Below are positions 11,284 to 23,654 of a DNA stretch of 64,000 nucleotides, piece after piece; within the stretch, counting starts at the first letter, position 1, and every line of letters begins with the position of its first letter. Source of the DNA: Gonatopus flavifemur (Eukaryota; Arthropoda; Insecta; Hymenoptera; Dryinidae); the NCBI GenBank assembly GCA_018340375.1, contig JAFFJZ010000042.1, forward strand, positions 1,054,001 to 1,118,000, given 5' to 3'. The translations under genes and the position numbers were made by a program. The notes below the pieces were generated by a model, which was not told where the DNA came from, did no database searches, and worked only from the letters and a program-made list of their open reading frames with translations.

Positions 11284-12790
11284 CCCTGACGATTTTGAGA
11301 TGACCATAAAATAACCGAAAAATAACGGTTGCTTTGTGCGCTTTTGTAACCAAAAGATTACCAAAAAATTACCAAGTTGTAGAGATTGATTTCGGCAACG
11401 TTTTGGTCATTTTCACGAGAGTGACCGAAAATTGACCGTTTTTAAGAAGAATTTCATTGGTAAATTTTGGGTAATCTTTGATAGAACAACCAAAATTGAA
11501 CCATTTAGGCGAAAATTTTTCTCAGTAACGTTTTGGTAATTTTCACGAAAGTGACCGAAAATTGACCGTTTTCAAGAGAAATTTTATTGGTAAATTTTGG
11601 GTAATTTTTGATAGAACAACCGAAATTGAACCATTTAGGCAGAAATTTCTTTCGGTAACGTTTTGGTCGTTTTCACGAAAGTGACCGAAAATTGACCGTT
11701 TTCAAGAGGAACCGTTTTCAACCAAACCAAACCAAACCAAACCAAACCAAACCAAACCAAACCAAAATACAACCAAAATGTAATCATAATATAACGGTTA
11801 TTTTTTGGTAATTTTTCGGGCGTTCAGTCATGTTCTAACTTTGAAATATTTCAGATATTCCTGATTGATATGGGGAATATTTTTGGTTATTTGTTGGTAA
11901 AAAATTGGTTTTCCATGCCGAAACCCTAATGCAACCAAAATACAACCAAAATGTAATCATAATATAACGGTTATTTTTTGGTAATTTTTCGGGCGTTCAG
12001 TCATGTTCTAACTTTGAAATATTTCAGATATTCCTGATTGATATGGGGAATATTTTTGGTTATTTGTTGGTGAAGAATCGGTTTTCCATGCGGAAACCCT
12101 AATGCAACCAAAATACAACCAAGATATAATCATAATATAACGGTTATTTTTCGGTAATTTTTCGGTCGTTGACGCAAGTTCTGACTTTGAATTATTCCAG
12201 ATATCCCTGATTGATGTGAGGAATATTTTTGGTTATTTGTTGGTAAAAAATTGGTTTCTCATGCGGGAACCCTAATGCAACCAAAATACAATCAAAATAT
12301 AATCATAATATAACGGTTACTTTTTAGTAATTTTTCGCTCGTTCAGTCAAGTTCTAACTTTGAATTATTTCAGATATCCCTGATTGATGTGAGGAATATT
12401 TTTGGTTATTTGTTGGTGAAAAATCGGTTTCTCATGCGGAAACCCTAAGGCTACTCTCCCATGGACCGGAATTTTTGGGGGATTTGCAGGGAATTATAGT
12501 AAGTTACTATCCATGAACCAATTGGGTCTGCGGATTCCGTTCCGTTCCCTAGAAATTCCGGTCCATGGGAGAGCAGCCTAATGCAACCAAAATACAACTA
12601 AAATATAACGGTTTTTCTTCGGTAATGTTTTTGGTTCAAAAAGCGCACAAAGCAGACGTTATTTTTCGGTAATGTTTCGGTAAAAAACCTTTGAATTACC
12701 ATTTTTCCACCATAGCATTACTCAAACCAAACCGAACCACAAAATGACCGAAAAATAACCAATTTTTGGGTTATTTCGAATTTGCCAGGG
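11284..12790. mobile_element. 1.5-kb non-autonomous element with tandem arrays
   Basis: Imperfect inverted ends, CCCTGACGATTTTGAG on the left and the complement of CCTGGCAAATTCGAA on the right, followed inside by AATAACCGAAAAATAACGG-like blocks in opposite orientation and by GCTTTGTGCGCTTTTT with its complement near 12636. The core holds about three units of ~125 bases (11390-11715), an (ACCAA)n run near 11720-11765 and four units of ~150-165 bases (11765-12445). It has no coding capacity. The target duplication is 2-3 bases (AC or GAC), and removal restores the host LINE frame. Superfamily unclear. Confidence 0.75.
12449..12578. mobile_element. Harbinger-like MITE, TAA duplication
   Basis: A 130-base element with termini GGCTACTCTCCCATGGACCG and the matching CGGTCCATGGGAGAGCAGCC, flanked by TAA on both sides (12446-12448, 12579-12581). 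It interrupts a CCCTAATGCAACC motif of the surrounding array that is intact in the other units. A 3-base TAA duplication with GG..C termini is the PIF/Harbinger pattern. Confidence 0.8.
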
Positions 12791-13319
12791 ACAGAATATG
12801 TGAATTATGTAACAAAGAGCCTGTTGATATTTTTCATGATGTACTCGAGTACCAGCGATTTGGTGATTTAAGGCAAACTTTCTCCGGTTACTGGGAGAAA
12901 GATTTAGACTTTGGAGAGCTTTTTTAAAAAATCCTCAATTCACCTACAGAAAAAGACATTGAAAAGCTAACAACCTATATCGCATCGATCCTAGAAAGAA
13001 CTAGCAATGATGCAAACGTCCAAGTAATAACAATGTAAAGATTGTGTGATCGAAGATTCATCTAAAACCTTGTAGAAAATTGTGCATGCAAAAAATAATA
13101 AGCCGCTCAAAACAACTAGAAATTAAGATTGAAGAACTTAAGTGTTTTCTGTAACACAATTAAGATATGTGTATTAAGATTTTGTTTTTCTTTCTTTCAT
13201 TTTTTGTAACTTTGTCATACCAAAAAGGTAGAGAAACTCCATTGTATGGACCTCTGGGTTCTTGAACAATAAAGATACTATATAATAACTTGAGACGTTA
13301 TAAATGCAAAATTGATCAC

Positions 13320-13640
13320 TTGTAAACGCTCAAGATCGCATAAATTTTACTCTTTTTTCATCGTTCTGCCAAAGACACAATTTGTGAGTAGATGTTTGGT
13401 GAAGCACATAATTTCGAAGTTTAAGATCCGGTCTTTCCGATATTGAGCTTCAAATTTTTCTGGAAATTCATTAACTATGAGAAGATTCAGTTCAAAGAGA
13501 GAGAAACGTGATTTTTTCATCATTTTTTTCTTTATAAATTGAATTTCCAATATGTTTCCCGTTTGCAATGATCTTGGACCCTCATTAACCCGTAGGATGA
13601 ATGTCTGAACTTTGAGGAAACATTTTTCCCTCCTGTATTT
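13320..13640 (-). repeat. dispersed repeat, copy 1
   Basis: On the minus strand this segment matches 17600-17725 (its 5' half, with AGTTCAGACATTCATCC and AAGATCATTGCAAACGGG) and 25180-25400 (its 3' half, with TGTCTTTGGCAGAACGATGA). It is the most complete of three diverged copies of an unnamed interspersed family in the window. The short open frame inside is likely part of the repeat. Confidence 0.65.
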
Positions 13641-13689
13641 TTTCTCATGTCAATAAGAGTGACATTGTTCTTTTTACTTTGCGCTTTTA

Positions 13690-13815
13690 GCATCACCCAG
13701 AATCAACAGCGTGGACGTAGTGGAACTTTGATTCCTTTGGGGTGCTTGATCACAGTGAGTCCCCTTGCCTCTCGCTTTTCGGGGTGCCTGTTTTTAGTGA
13801 GTCCCATTGCCTCTC
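13690..13815. repeat. two ~42-base tandem units
   Basis: The block GGGGTGC..AGTGAGTCCC.TTGCCTCTC occurs twice in succession near 13735 and 13780. Confidence 0.6.
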
Positions 13816-14675
13816 AACATAATTAAATTCTAATATATTTTATAACTATTAGAACCAATAATCATTTCCTATGATATTTTTCGAAGCATGGCATACAAAA
13901 ATATGCATCACAATCTATGCAACTTCTCGTTGTTCTTTGTGAACAACCTTCAAACGAACATTTCCATCTCGATTTAGTTTCATTTTTATGAGCAGAAAGA
14001 TTTTCTTCCCCTTTTTTGCTTCGATAATACTCACTTGCGGCTATACACACGTCTTTATTAGAGACTTCTTGACCTTTTTGAAAGCAAAGATTTTACAAAA
14101 GAGTGACATTAGTTATTGAAGACTGTAAAATTCTCAAGAGAATTACCCAAGGCTACTTTTTGCCTCTTACACTTGGGATAACCCTATTGCACCTGTAATC
14201 GTGTAAATCAACGCCTCCCATGAAACTGTTATATAATGCAATAGCATGTGGGATCCACGATCTACCTTGTTTTGTTCTTCTATAGAATATCTCCGCATTT
14301 CAGTGAATGGAGTTACACCAGTAACGGAGGATAAAATTGATACGGGCTTTGAATCGATCACACTTACGTGATTTATGCCACTGCTTTCATCATGACTAAC
14401 TTTGTACTCACTTCGCTGTGCTTTATTATGGAGCTCGTGCTTGTTTTTCACTTGATCTTCTCTAACAACACTAGTAGACCGTGATCCATTTTTCAACAAA
14501 TGAATAACTAAATCTGGGCTCGCAAAATAGTTGTCAAAGCATAAATGATACATGGATATTTCTGTTTTTGGAACTGTCAATAGAAGATTATGCATCATAT
14601 TCAAGACAACTCGGGAGCCTGATGACTAGAGGAGTGTTATATTGCTATTATCACTACTATTTTTACCACAATATA

Positions 14676-15953
14676 TTAGGTGTATAACTTTGGTTCCGCC
14701 GTTTTTCTCCGAAATTCGAGGGTTTATTGTAAAAAACTGGTTATACATTTATGATTCAAAGTATTGTCCATCGCTGGCCACTATTTTCTCCCATCTTCCG
14801 GGCAGCATACGACTCCCGCGTTGAAAAAACTGGTTATCCTTTGAAGCGATCTACGAATCGATCCAATTTTTTACTTCTTCATAAGACCGGAAGTGCTGGT
14901 CAGCTAGGCCGTGTGCCATTGATCGGAACAAGTAATAGTCCGAGGGAGCAACGTCTGGAGAATACGGCGGGTGGGGTAGGACTTCCCATTTCAAAGTTTC
15001 CAAGTATGTCTTGACCACTTTCGCAGCATGGGGTTGAGCATTGTCATGCTGTAAAATCACTTTATCATGTCTCCCGTTGTATTACGGCCGTTTGTCTCTC
15101 AATTCCCGGCTCGAACGCATCAATTGCGTTCGATAACGATCGCCTGTGATTGTTTCAGTCGGTTTTACCGACTCATAATACACTAGGCCGAGCTGGTCTC
15201 ACCATATACTAAGCATAACCTTGGATCCGTGAATATTCGGTTTGGCCATCGACGTGGAAGCATGGCCGGGATCTCCCCACGATTTTCCGCGCTTGAGATT
15301 ATCGTGATGAACACATTCTTCGTCCCCAGTCACAATGCGATACAGAAATCCCTTCCGTATTTGTCTTGCAAGCAGCTGTTCACAAACACACAAACGGCAT
15401 TCAACATCTCTCGGTTTCAACTCGTACGGCACCCAATTTCCTTGTTTCTGAATCATTCCCATGACTTTCAGGCGTTTTGAAATGGCTGGTTGCGTCACTC
15501 TCAATGATCCTGCCAATTCTTGTTGCGTTTGACACGAGTCTTGATCAAGTAATGCCTCCAATTCTGCATCTTCGAAAACCTTCCCTCTTCCACCGCCATG
15601 CTGATCTTCGAGGTTAAAATCACCGTTCTTGGAGCGTTGAAACCACTCTCGGCACATTCTTTCACTAATAGCGGCCTCGCCATAGGTTTTTGAGAGCATT
15701 CGATGAGTCTCAGCCGCAGATTTCTCCATATTAAAGCAGACAATTAAAACCTCCCGCAAATGACGAGAATTTGGCTCGTCAGCTGACATGTTCAATCGAG
15801 AATAACTTCATGATGCAGACACAAATGAACTAATCTTTCGATGGCGATATGTTTACAAATAACTAAGCTCATTGTATGACATCTATGATCTATTTATTTC
15901 AACCACCACTTACCGCTACAACCATCTATTGCAGAACGGCGGAAGCGAAGTTA
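14676..15953 (-). mobile_element. mariner element 1, full length, dead
   Basis: A 1278-base element bounded by TTAGGTGTATAACTT and its complement, with TA on each side (14674-14675, 15954-15955). The inverted termini match over about 30 bases with several differences. It lies inside the piggyBac relic and encodes a broken transposase on the minus strand. Confidence 0.88.
14749..15795 (-). pseudogene. mariner transposase with several stops
   Basis: The frame starts at ATG 15795 with an N-terminal helix-turn-helix region and the linker QRSKNGDFNLEDQHGGGR. The first catalytic Asp lies in VTGDEE, the second in QHDNAQPH and the third in PDVAPSDYY, spaced as in D,D34D mariners. The C-terminal LPGRWEKIVASDGQYFES ends at a natural stop at 14749. 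In-frame stops occur near 15199 (a TGA right after a Trp codon), near 15079 and near 14845, so the protein cannot be made whole. About 348 codons matches the family length. Confidence 0.85.
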
Positions 15954-16799
15954 TACACCTAATATATCACAGTCGGAAATATATCCCTGAGGATTACAAA
16001 AAGCCCATATTTCGATACCGAACCGAGTTGGTTTTGATGGTATAAACTGTTTCAAACTCATACGATCAAAAAAGTTCACCATCATTCCATCAATTGGAGG
16101 CGCAGTTGGAAGATATTTGAATTGAAGAGCGTTCTTTCTAAAAGTATCTAGAATCAATCTTACTTTACATGCCTTATCATTATCATTTTTGTCAGAACGT
16201 TTTGCATATTTCAAGTTTGACTTAATCTTCCCAAATTTATCCCCGCTTTTCGCTTGAACGACACCTTCACATCGTAGATGAACATCTGTACATCAATAGT
16301 CCTTTTGATTTGATCAAATATTGAAAGAAGTTAGTAATAGGATTCCAACAAATATTTCAAAATCAATTATATTTAACTCCGATCCTTGTTAACAAATGGA
16401 ATCTATTATATGCTGCTTCAAATCTTGAGAAAGAAACAATTCAAACACTTCAATTAGCGAATAACTCTGAATTTTGGATTTTATACTACTAGGTAGAAGA
16501 AACTGATCATTAATATCACCAACACATACTTTCTCTCCTCCAGTCCAATTGTATTTGTGATCAGGTTCTGATAATTTTTGTGTTTGAGAATAGTTGTCGG
16601 ATATTGTACTATAACGCCATGGTTACCAAATTGATTTGAATCATATGAATTACAGTTCGAAGATTCAGTATTTATCTTTTCATCTGTATCAGATCCTCCA
16701 GAATATTCAGAGTTAGGTGAAATTACATGATCATTATCGAATTCTTCGACTTCGCATTCATATACTATTGTTTTCTTAAACTTTTTACTACTATTCAAA

Positions 16800-17599
16800 T
16801 CATCTTTCTCTCTCTCTCAGAACTGACTCTTTTGGAATGTCTACGTTTCTCCATCTCAAAATGAAAGTGTAACAAATATCAAATTTCTATTGATTATGAT
16901 ATGCTAATACTGAATATTAGCTATCGACTATCATGACATAAGAAACTGAGTAAACTTTGATGTAATTATGCGATTGAGAGTTCAATGTGTTTGGTTCCAA
17001 TATGGAGTGATTCATTGAAAAAAATGCATGATACAATGGATATACAAACTAAAATTAGCGTTTTATGGAATTCGCTAATATTGTATGAATGCGACTGATG
17101 TTGATAATAGAAAAATATAATAACAATTATTTTAAAAATACTGTTGTTTTCACTAATAGGTGAGGAAAATATGATAGCATCATTCGTTCAATACGAGAAT
17201 CAGTTGAATGAGATTGTACATGAGATGAGATTATCGAGTGTAGAGCAAATGATGCCATCTTTACATGTGATCAATGTACTTTCGAAATTGTTTCCTCGAA
17301 AGAGATGAAATTTTGAAGGAATTCGCAAAGGATAAGAAGTTTGCAGAAGTCTCTGAAGAATACGTGTGAATTTTTTCAAAGCGTTTCGAGCAATTTTTTA
17401 AATTTGCAATTCGCAAAATGAAAAAATTGTTCCCATCGTCAAGAGAAAATTCTAGTGGATTCTTTGATCAATTTTAAGAACTTTTTACTGTTGGTGTTTT
17501 TTTCTAAAAAATGATCATTTTCGAAAAAAAAATTCATGAATGTTTCCAGAAAAATTTCTCAATCCCGGCGCCATTTTGAGAACCCCGAAGGGAAAACTC
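16800..17599. other. intergenic, no gene seen
   Basis: AT-rich sequence between the piggyBac relic and the next dispersed repeat copy. Only short disrupted frames; no motif I can support. Confidence 0.45.
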
Positions 17600-17725
17600 G
17601 ATTCCCGGACCATGTTTCCTGAAAGTTCAGACATTCATCCCACCGGTCGATGAGGTTCCAAGATCATTGCAAACGGGGAACATACTGAAAATTCGATTCA
17701 TAAAGGAAAAATCGGTATGGAGAAC
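17600..17725 (+). repeat. dispersed repeat, copy 2 (5' half)
   Basis: Matches the complement of 13515-13640, including AAGATCATTGCAAACGGGG. It stops where the other copies continue. Confidence 0.6.
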
Positions 17726-18160
17726 CAACCCCCATGTCACTTCCATAAGCGAGTTGTTAAATAGTTTGCAATATACTGTATTTGTCCCCTAGAGGTGCTA
17801 CTAGTCAAGGAGTCCTTTTCTCTCATCTCCTCTCCATCCCTTGTCAGCAAACATAAAATAAACAGTTTGATTATCATAACCTGAAAAATGTTGTGAGTCA
17901 CGGAAATGTCTATGTTATTCGCGTGTTATAACAGTTCAAAAACCAACACATTTCATTCAATAAACTTCGATGGAATTTTGAATTTTGAATTACGGAGATT
18001 CCAAAACCAGAGTTGGATATAATTCTAGGAACCCTCCATAAATTGGATTACAAAATCACTCAGTCCATTAGAATTCAATGCATAATCATTTATCCATGAC
18101 TAACGACCAGATCAGATTTTTGGGGATTCGATTAAACGACAAAAATGTCTTTTTCCAAAG
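17726..18160. other. upstream region of THAP gene
   Basis: AT-rich DNA just before the THAP-domain exon. No clear TATA box; it could hold the promoter of the P-element-like gene. Confidence 0.35.
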
Positions 18161-19764
18161 TTCATAAGCGTCGATGCGTTGTACGGGATTGCAACTATGA
18201 GAAAACTGTCGGGTATGAAAACGCCGCATTATTTCGTATACCTTAAGGTCCACAGTTGAGCGAAAAATGGAAGATTGCTCTAAAATGTGATTTTTCTTCG
18301 ACCGAAAATCACAGAGTATGCGAAAATCATTTTGAAAAGAGTGATATTTTAAGAAGGCGAAATTTTTTGGATCCCACATCGGGGAAAACAGTGGGAGTCG
18401 TAAGTAAACTTTATACCGTATTAAACTTCCAAAGCGTGCTTATTGACATAAAATTTCTAATAGTAAATGTACATGAATTACGCAGGGCGTCTACGGGATT
18501 CCTCGTTCGAAAAAAGGCAAGTTGCCATCTCAACAACCTCCAAGTGAATCAGAAGAATCCTCAAAATCGTCTCCGATAAAATATGCAAAGATCTTTGACG
18601 AATCTTCCAATGCAGCAATTGTGGATGAAAAACAAAATGAAGCTGAAGAAAGGAACGAATTACAACCAGATGATATACTATTAACGGACGAAAATGACGA
18701 TGGTTGTAGTATTACCGAATTATCTTCCAATGGATTATTAGAAAATAATATTCGTTTACGAATGGGATGGAATCAAGTACAAACTAAATGTGAAGATGGA
18801 AGGATAATACTTTTCCAGCAGTGTGTTGCAAGGAGGATTAATGGCATTTTACAGTGTTACAATAGACTAATCAGCGTAACTGAAAATCTATGTGTAGAAA
18901 CTAATGTTATTAACAGGAAAGTTGATGTAACAAAATTTGATATTGAGAATGCCCTAACGAGCTCAGAAAATTTCAGCGCCTTCATATTTTATATCGATTC
19001 CTTAAATATTTGCATTGGTGGTGATTCATCAAATGATTTATTAAAATATCATTCCCAAGTTTCATTTAAAGATAGAGGAAATACATACCGGCATATGCGT
19101 TGTGAATTATTATTGCCCGCTACATGGCAATGTGCGTCTTGCAGGAATCTAAAACGTACTTTATACCGAAAAAAATTTCGTGATAAAAAGATTATTACGA
19201 AGAAGAGAATTCATCTCAAAGTGCCAAAAGCTCAGGAAAAACACTTAAAACTATTTCGAGAGCAACAGCGAAGTGAAATATTGTCAAATAAACGCTTTGG
19301 TAAGAAAATTCAGTATCTTGAGGATGAAGTGGAGGATATTGAAGACGAAATGTCAAAAATAGCAAAAGACTCATTGGAAAACATTTTGAACACAACTGGA
19401 GTACCTATTGAGCAGTGTGTTGTTATACGAGAAATAATTTTTCTTGCCAAGAAAAGAGGACCTCAAGGTTTCCGATATTCTCAAGAATGGCTCCTAAAAT
19501 GTATTATGTTCCATATAAAATCACCAGTTACATGTCGCTACTAGCAAGATATTGGTCACATCCCTTCACCTTCAACACGCACAATCCGAAAGTATGCTCA
19601 TACAGTCAAATTGCTTCCATGCTTTGTAAACCCAAATCAGTTGAAAGTACTGAGAATCAGTGTATTTCCCTAGCAAACTCGTGGACGACTCAGCACTGAT
19701 TCATCAATGGGATTCACTGATTCACAGTACTTTTCACTGCTCCCGATTTACAGAGTAATAAATA

Positions 19765-20482
19765 TACATGTTTCAGAATTCATCATTCGGATTTCTGTGG
19801 CATACTAGACAGCCCAAACGCAATAATTTCGCGTTCGGAAACATTTTTTGAAGGCTTAGTTTCTGATATATGAGCGTTTTCAGATTTTTTTCAAATCCAA
19901 ATTACTCAAAAGCACTGTATGCTCCCCGCACAGCACATCCACTGATCGCGGACATTTCTCCGTCGCCTCTACGTTGCTCCTCTGTTCTTCCACCTTGTAT
20001 CCACGTCTCCCTCTCATCCTCCTCGCCTCCACGGGAATGTGACGTGGACATCGATGGGTGTGCTGTACGGGTTAATACCTGAGCTTGACACAATTCTCTA
20101 AGTTGGAAAACAGCAGATCTTTGGGGAAAAATCAAGCTATCCTGCTATTCTTCATGTGGGAGTTATGATGATTTGAAGTTGTTCGATTTTGATTGGTTGA
20201 AGGGCCAGAAATTTTACATTGCTATAGCTCCAAAACGAAGAATAGCAGGATAGTTTGATTTTTTTCCCAGAGATTCACCGTTTTCCAATACATAAAATTT
20301 TGTCAAGCTGAAGCATATAATACACAGGGCTTTTGAACGATTTGGTTTAGGGAAAACGATTCAAAAATGCTCATATCTCAAAAACCAAGCCTCCAAAAAA
20401 TTTTTCCCAACGACAAATTATTGCGTTCGGGCTACGTAATATGCCACAGAAGTCCAAATGATGAATTCTGAAACACCTTGTA
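19765..20482. mobile_element. foldback MITE in intron
   Basis: Long inverted repeats: ACATGTTTCAGAATTCATC at the left end and its near complement ending ACACCTTGTA on the right, with arms continuing through CCAAACGCAATAATTTCGC to an inner core near 20150-20280 that also pairs (AGAATAGCAGGATAG). It lies in the intron between exons 2 and 3 of the P-element-like gene and contains a second, nested element. Its core resembles that of the element at 31916-32473. Confidence 0.7.
19924..20071. mobile_element. nested GTACAGCACA-type MITE
   Basis: Termini CCCCGCACAGCACATCCAC and the complement of CCCGTACAGCACACCCATC bound a GC-richer stretch of about 148 bases inside the larger foldback element. The same terminal motif recurs at 39834-40362. 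Confidence 0.6.
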
Positions 20483-23400
20483 TAGGGAAAAATGAGATGG
20501 AAACCAATAAAATCTCACAAGAATTGGATAAAATTGAAGGTGGGCCTCCAATAGATCAAAAGGTTTCTTGTATCAAATGCTCATATTAGCGAAAATCCGT
20601 ATTCCAAACGTCGATGAACCGGAAGTCCATTATTTCGAAAGCAATCATACACGTCAGTCTTGTAGAATCAACAAGGAATTGTCGTTTTTATCCAATCAAA
20701 TACAATCGGCGTATTGATCTGCGGATTTATCAGCATTCAAATGATGAATTTCCGGTACTGTAAGCATGCAGTACAAAAAAGATGTGGTGTATTGGGGTCT
20801 ATCAAATTCAATAGTTAATAGAACAATACTGAATCTACGGAATCTTTTACTAAAAATATGTCCATTCTTACATTTATAAAGTAACCAAGTTTTTTCAGAT
20901 ATACATCTAAAATGGATCCGAAGTGGGGGTTTGACAACAGATTTTTCGAGTTACTAGAGATGAGTTTTGCGAATAAAACGCCCAATCAATCGCACGGATT
21001 GATTCTGTTTGATGAAATATGTGTTCCAGAAAATTTAGCTTTAGATACAACTACAAGTAGTTTCAATGGTCTGGCAGACTTTGGATCCGATGCCCCTGAT
21101 AATAAAAAATCTGAAAATGATAATGAAATTGTGGAGCTCGCGAATCACGGCTTGGTTATCATGTTTCAACCCCTCCGTGATAACTACTCTCAACTAATTG
21201 GACTTTTTCTCTCGAGAAATCCGTGTAACGGACAAATCCTTGCTTCGCTAATCACGAAAGCTATCATACTGCTTGAAGAAATTGGAGCCAAGGTTCATGA
21301 AATTGTGAGCGATGGTGCATCGACCAATAAAAAACTTTGGTCATATTTGAACGTGAGTGACGAGAAGAACAGCTTAAAATCTTATTTCACACATCCATTA
21401 AATGGAAACCGGGAGATTTTTGTTTTTTCGGATACCCCACATATTTGGGAAAATTTGAGAAACCGCCTCCATGGAAAAAAAATCTTATTGGTACGTGTAG
21501 ATTGATTTTCTTCTCGAACTATGCACATAAACATACCCAAACAGCACAACGTAGTCCTGGGACGTTTATGGAATGTTGATAACATGTAGGCGAGGTTTTC
21601 CGAACCTACAGAAAACGTTCCAGGAATACATTTTGCTCTCAGGGTATTCCTGAATCGAAGACAATGCCTTCTGCAGATGAATCTTGAAAAGCCACCAATA
21701 AAATGGGAACACTTTGAATTACTATACCGAATTGAATGTGAAGGAATGAACGATCCAGATGATTCAACTGGGCACATAGGGCGTATGTGCAAAAAATTAA
21801 CAGCTCATCATCTCAACCTGACAAATGCATCAAAGATGCGCGTTGGATTAGCTGTGCAGGTGTGTGACCACTACATCAATTTTGTACGTAACCTTCTCGC
21901 CCAGATTTTTTTAGTACTCAATTATTAACTCGCCACGTTCGCAAACAAAATTTATGTGTTCATTCCAATTAAGAATTCTGCGTTTTTAGTTGCTCAGTAA
22001 TTCTGTTCAAGAGGCCTTATGTGTTTACCGGGAATTGATCCCAGAGCTGGGAGATTCCATTTTCACAGCCGAATTTTGCAAATGGCTGAATGATTTATTT
22101 GATCTACTGAACGAGCTGGACGAAAAAAACGGGCTTGTTGTTGGTGATGAAAAATATGAAGTAAATGGGGTACCAAGAAATTCGAATAAAATAATCAAAT
22201 CTAATGTATTGCAAACTAGTACAAGATGAATGCAAGAGAATACAAACGGAGTAACACATATTAAAGAACAAAAATTCATGTCAACTAATCCCTTCAAAAA
22301 TAAATGAACACATAAGACAATTTAATACTGTATAAAAATACAACGAACTACTAAAAATTTGGATATTTTTGAATGAATATATCCATACACGTATTCACAA
22401 GTATATAAAGTGACATTCATATCTTTAGTTCATCGGAAATTCACTTCAGCGCCTTGATGACTGGGAACACAAAGTAGAAACCAAAGAAATTTCAGCGGAT
22501 CATTTTTTGACATGGCAAACAGCTGAAAGCTTGCGTATCACGCTGCGATCAACATTGGATATGACAGCTTATTCGTGCGAGCATTATGGATTTCCCTATC
22601 TTCTAACTGGAAGAATCAATCAGGATGCACTGGAGCGTACATTGTTTACCAATTTTTACAAAGATCCAACAACTTTTCGCACACATTTCATTATAACTGA
22701 TCAATCATGGGAATTATGAAATTAACCTTCCCTTATTACAAAATGCTGAGCAAATGAGCAGGAAATTGTTGAATATATTGAACAACAGTTCAAGGCAATT
22801 TGCAGGGACTTTGCGTCGGCAAATGTGCAACAATATGCTGTGAACCTGGAATTTCAGCTCCAGTTGTCATGTTGCTGAGAAGTTGCTTGGGTTCTGAAAT
22901 TCTCAATCACACGTGCGGCAAATTTCCAGCAACTTTGTGTAAACTCGGAAAACAACATAAAAACAACGATTGTACGTGGAATCTTATTGTATGGGTACAT
23001 CCTGGATACCATATTTTTTCATCAACCTCAGTACACGAGAACTCAAACAATTGATGCGAACGATTTTTCATGCATTCCTAAACAGCACAGTGGCCTAGAG
23101 AGAATTTGAAATAGACTCATTTTGGATTTCTGATATCCAAAATGAATTATTTATGGATTCTTTTTATGCTAGTGTGCTGCCTGAGATCTTCATTCCATTT
23201 CTCCTTTTTTCAACAGAGGTTTTTCGCGACAAGCGAGGGGGTGTGATGACCATCCAGATGTAGATTAATGTCCTTGGGAATAGTTGTGAAGCCCCCCAAA
23301 ACAGGTGATGTGTCTGCAGGAAAAGAATGTCCAAGACGTGCGATTTCATTTGAAGACGCTTATCCAATTTTTCCGAAACACGCCTCTGTGAACCATAAAA

Positions 23401-23654
23401 TTGATAGTCTATATTCAAGCTTACAAAACAATTTTCGCGTGGAACCTTGGAACCACAATGTCCTATCTTTCATGAACGACCATGATTATTTGGGCCGTTC
23501 ACCTGCAGAAAAAGTAGTCATTACAGAAGCAAAAATTCTTTTCCAAAAGATTTCGAACGCATTGAAGGAAATGGAATGCGCAGTTTGCGGAAGAATTTGG
23601 AAAAATCCTCCTAGTCAAGAGTTTATTACGCAACTCACCGCAATCACTTCATAA

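Larger units (their letters stand above)
10138..13285 (+). pseudogene. non-LTR retrotransposon 3' end, split by insertions
   Basis: The frame 10138-10722 encodes the post-polymerase part of a jockey/I-type reverse transcriptase protein, with the block LLYASHIWG followed by a typical helical C-terminal region (LNWIAKIYLMDKGRYPRL). The coding line is interrupted at 10724-11132 and 11284-12790 by two later insertions and resumes at 12793 with the terminal Cys-rich motif RICELCNKEPVDIFHDV; an internal TAA near 12924 breaks it. A stop near 13036 is followed by an AT-rich 3' untranslated region containing GGTAGAGAAACTCC and an AATAAA at 13268-13273. The copy is 5' truncated: finger and palm domains and the endonuclease are absent. 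Confidence 0.75.
13862..16798 (-). pseudogene. piggyBac transposase relic A
   Basis: Reverse-strand remains of a piggyBac-family transposase. From N to C: a Ser/Asp-rich acidic N-terminal stretch (16798-16481); a catalytic-domain block with SLKQFIPSKPTRFGIEIWAF and GYISDCDI (16214-15951), where the usual SVDE is replaced by PIDG; then, beyond a mariner insertion, SRVVLNMMHNLL and CFDNYFASPDLVIHLL (14604-14480); and the C-terminal Cys-rich domain with CxxC and CMPCFEKYH pairs (14050-13862). The coding line on either side of the mariner meets in frame if the insertion and one TA are removed. Other frame breaks separate the blocks. It is inactive; termini were not identified. Confidence 0.75.
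18161..23654 (+). pseudogene. P-element-like transposase gene with THAP domain
   Basis: A second P-element/THAP-type transposase, spread over at least six exons. Exon 1 (18161-18399) encodes a THAP zinc finger: CVVRDC, KWKIALK and RVCENHFEKSD. A donor GTAAGT at 18400 and acceptor at 18485 lead to exon 2 (18486-19625): an acidic linker, a coiled coil and the block GPQGFRYSQEWLLKCIMFHIKS. Exon 3 (20899-21490) holds the RNase H-like core with GLILFDEI, GLADFG, VSDGASTNKKLW and SDTPHIWENLRNRLH. Later exons start near 21643 or 21677, at 21990 and at 22429 (LTWQTAESLRITL, LTGRINQDALE); VVKPPKTGD near 23290 marks the C-terminal part. In-frame stops at 18244 (TAA) and 19541 (TAG) make it a probable pseudogene. 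Exon limits after exon 3 are approximate. Confidence 0.72.
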
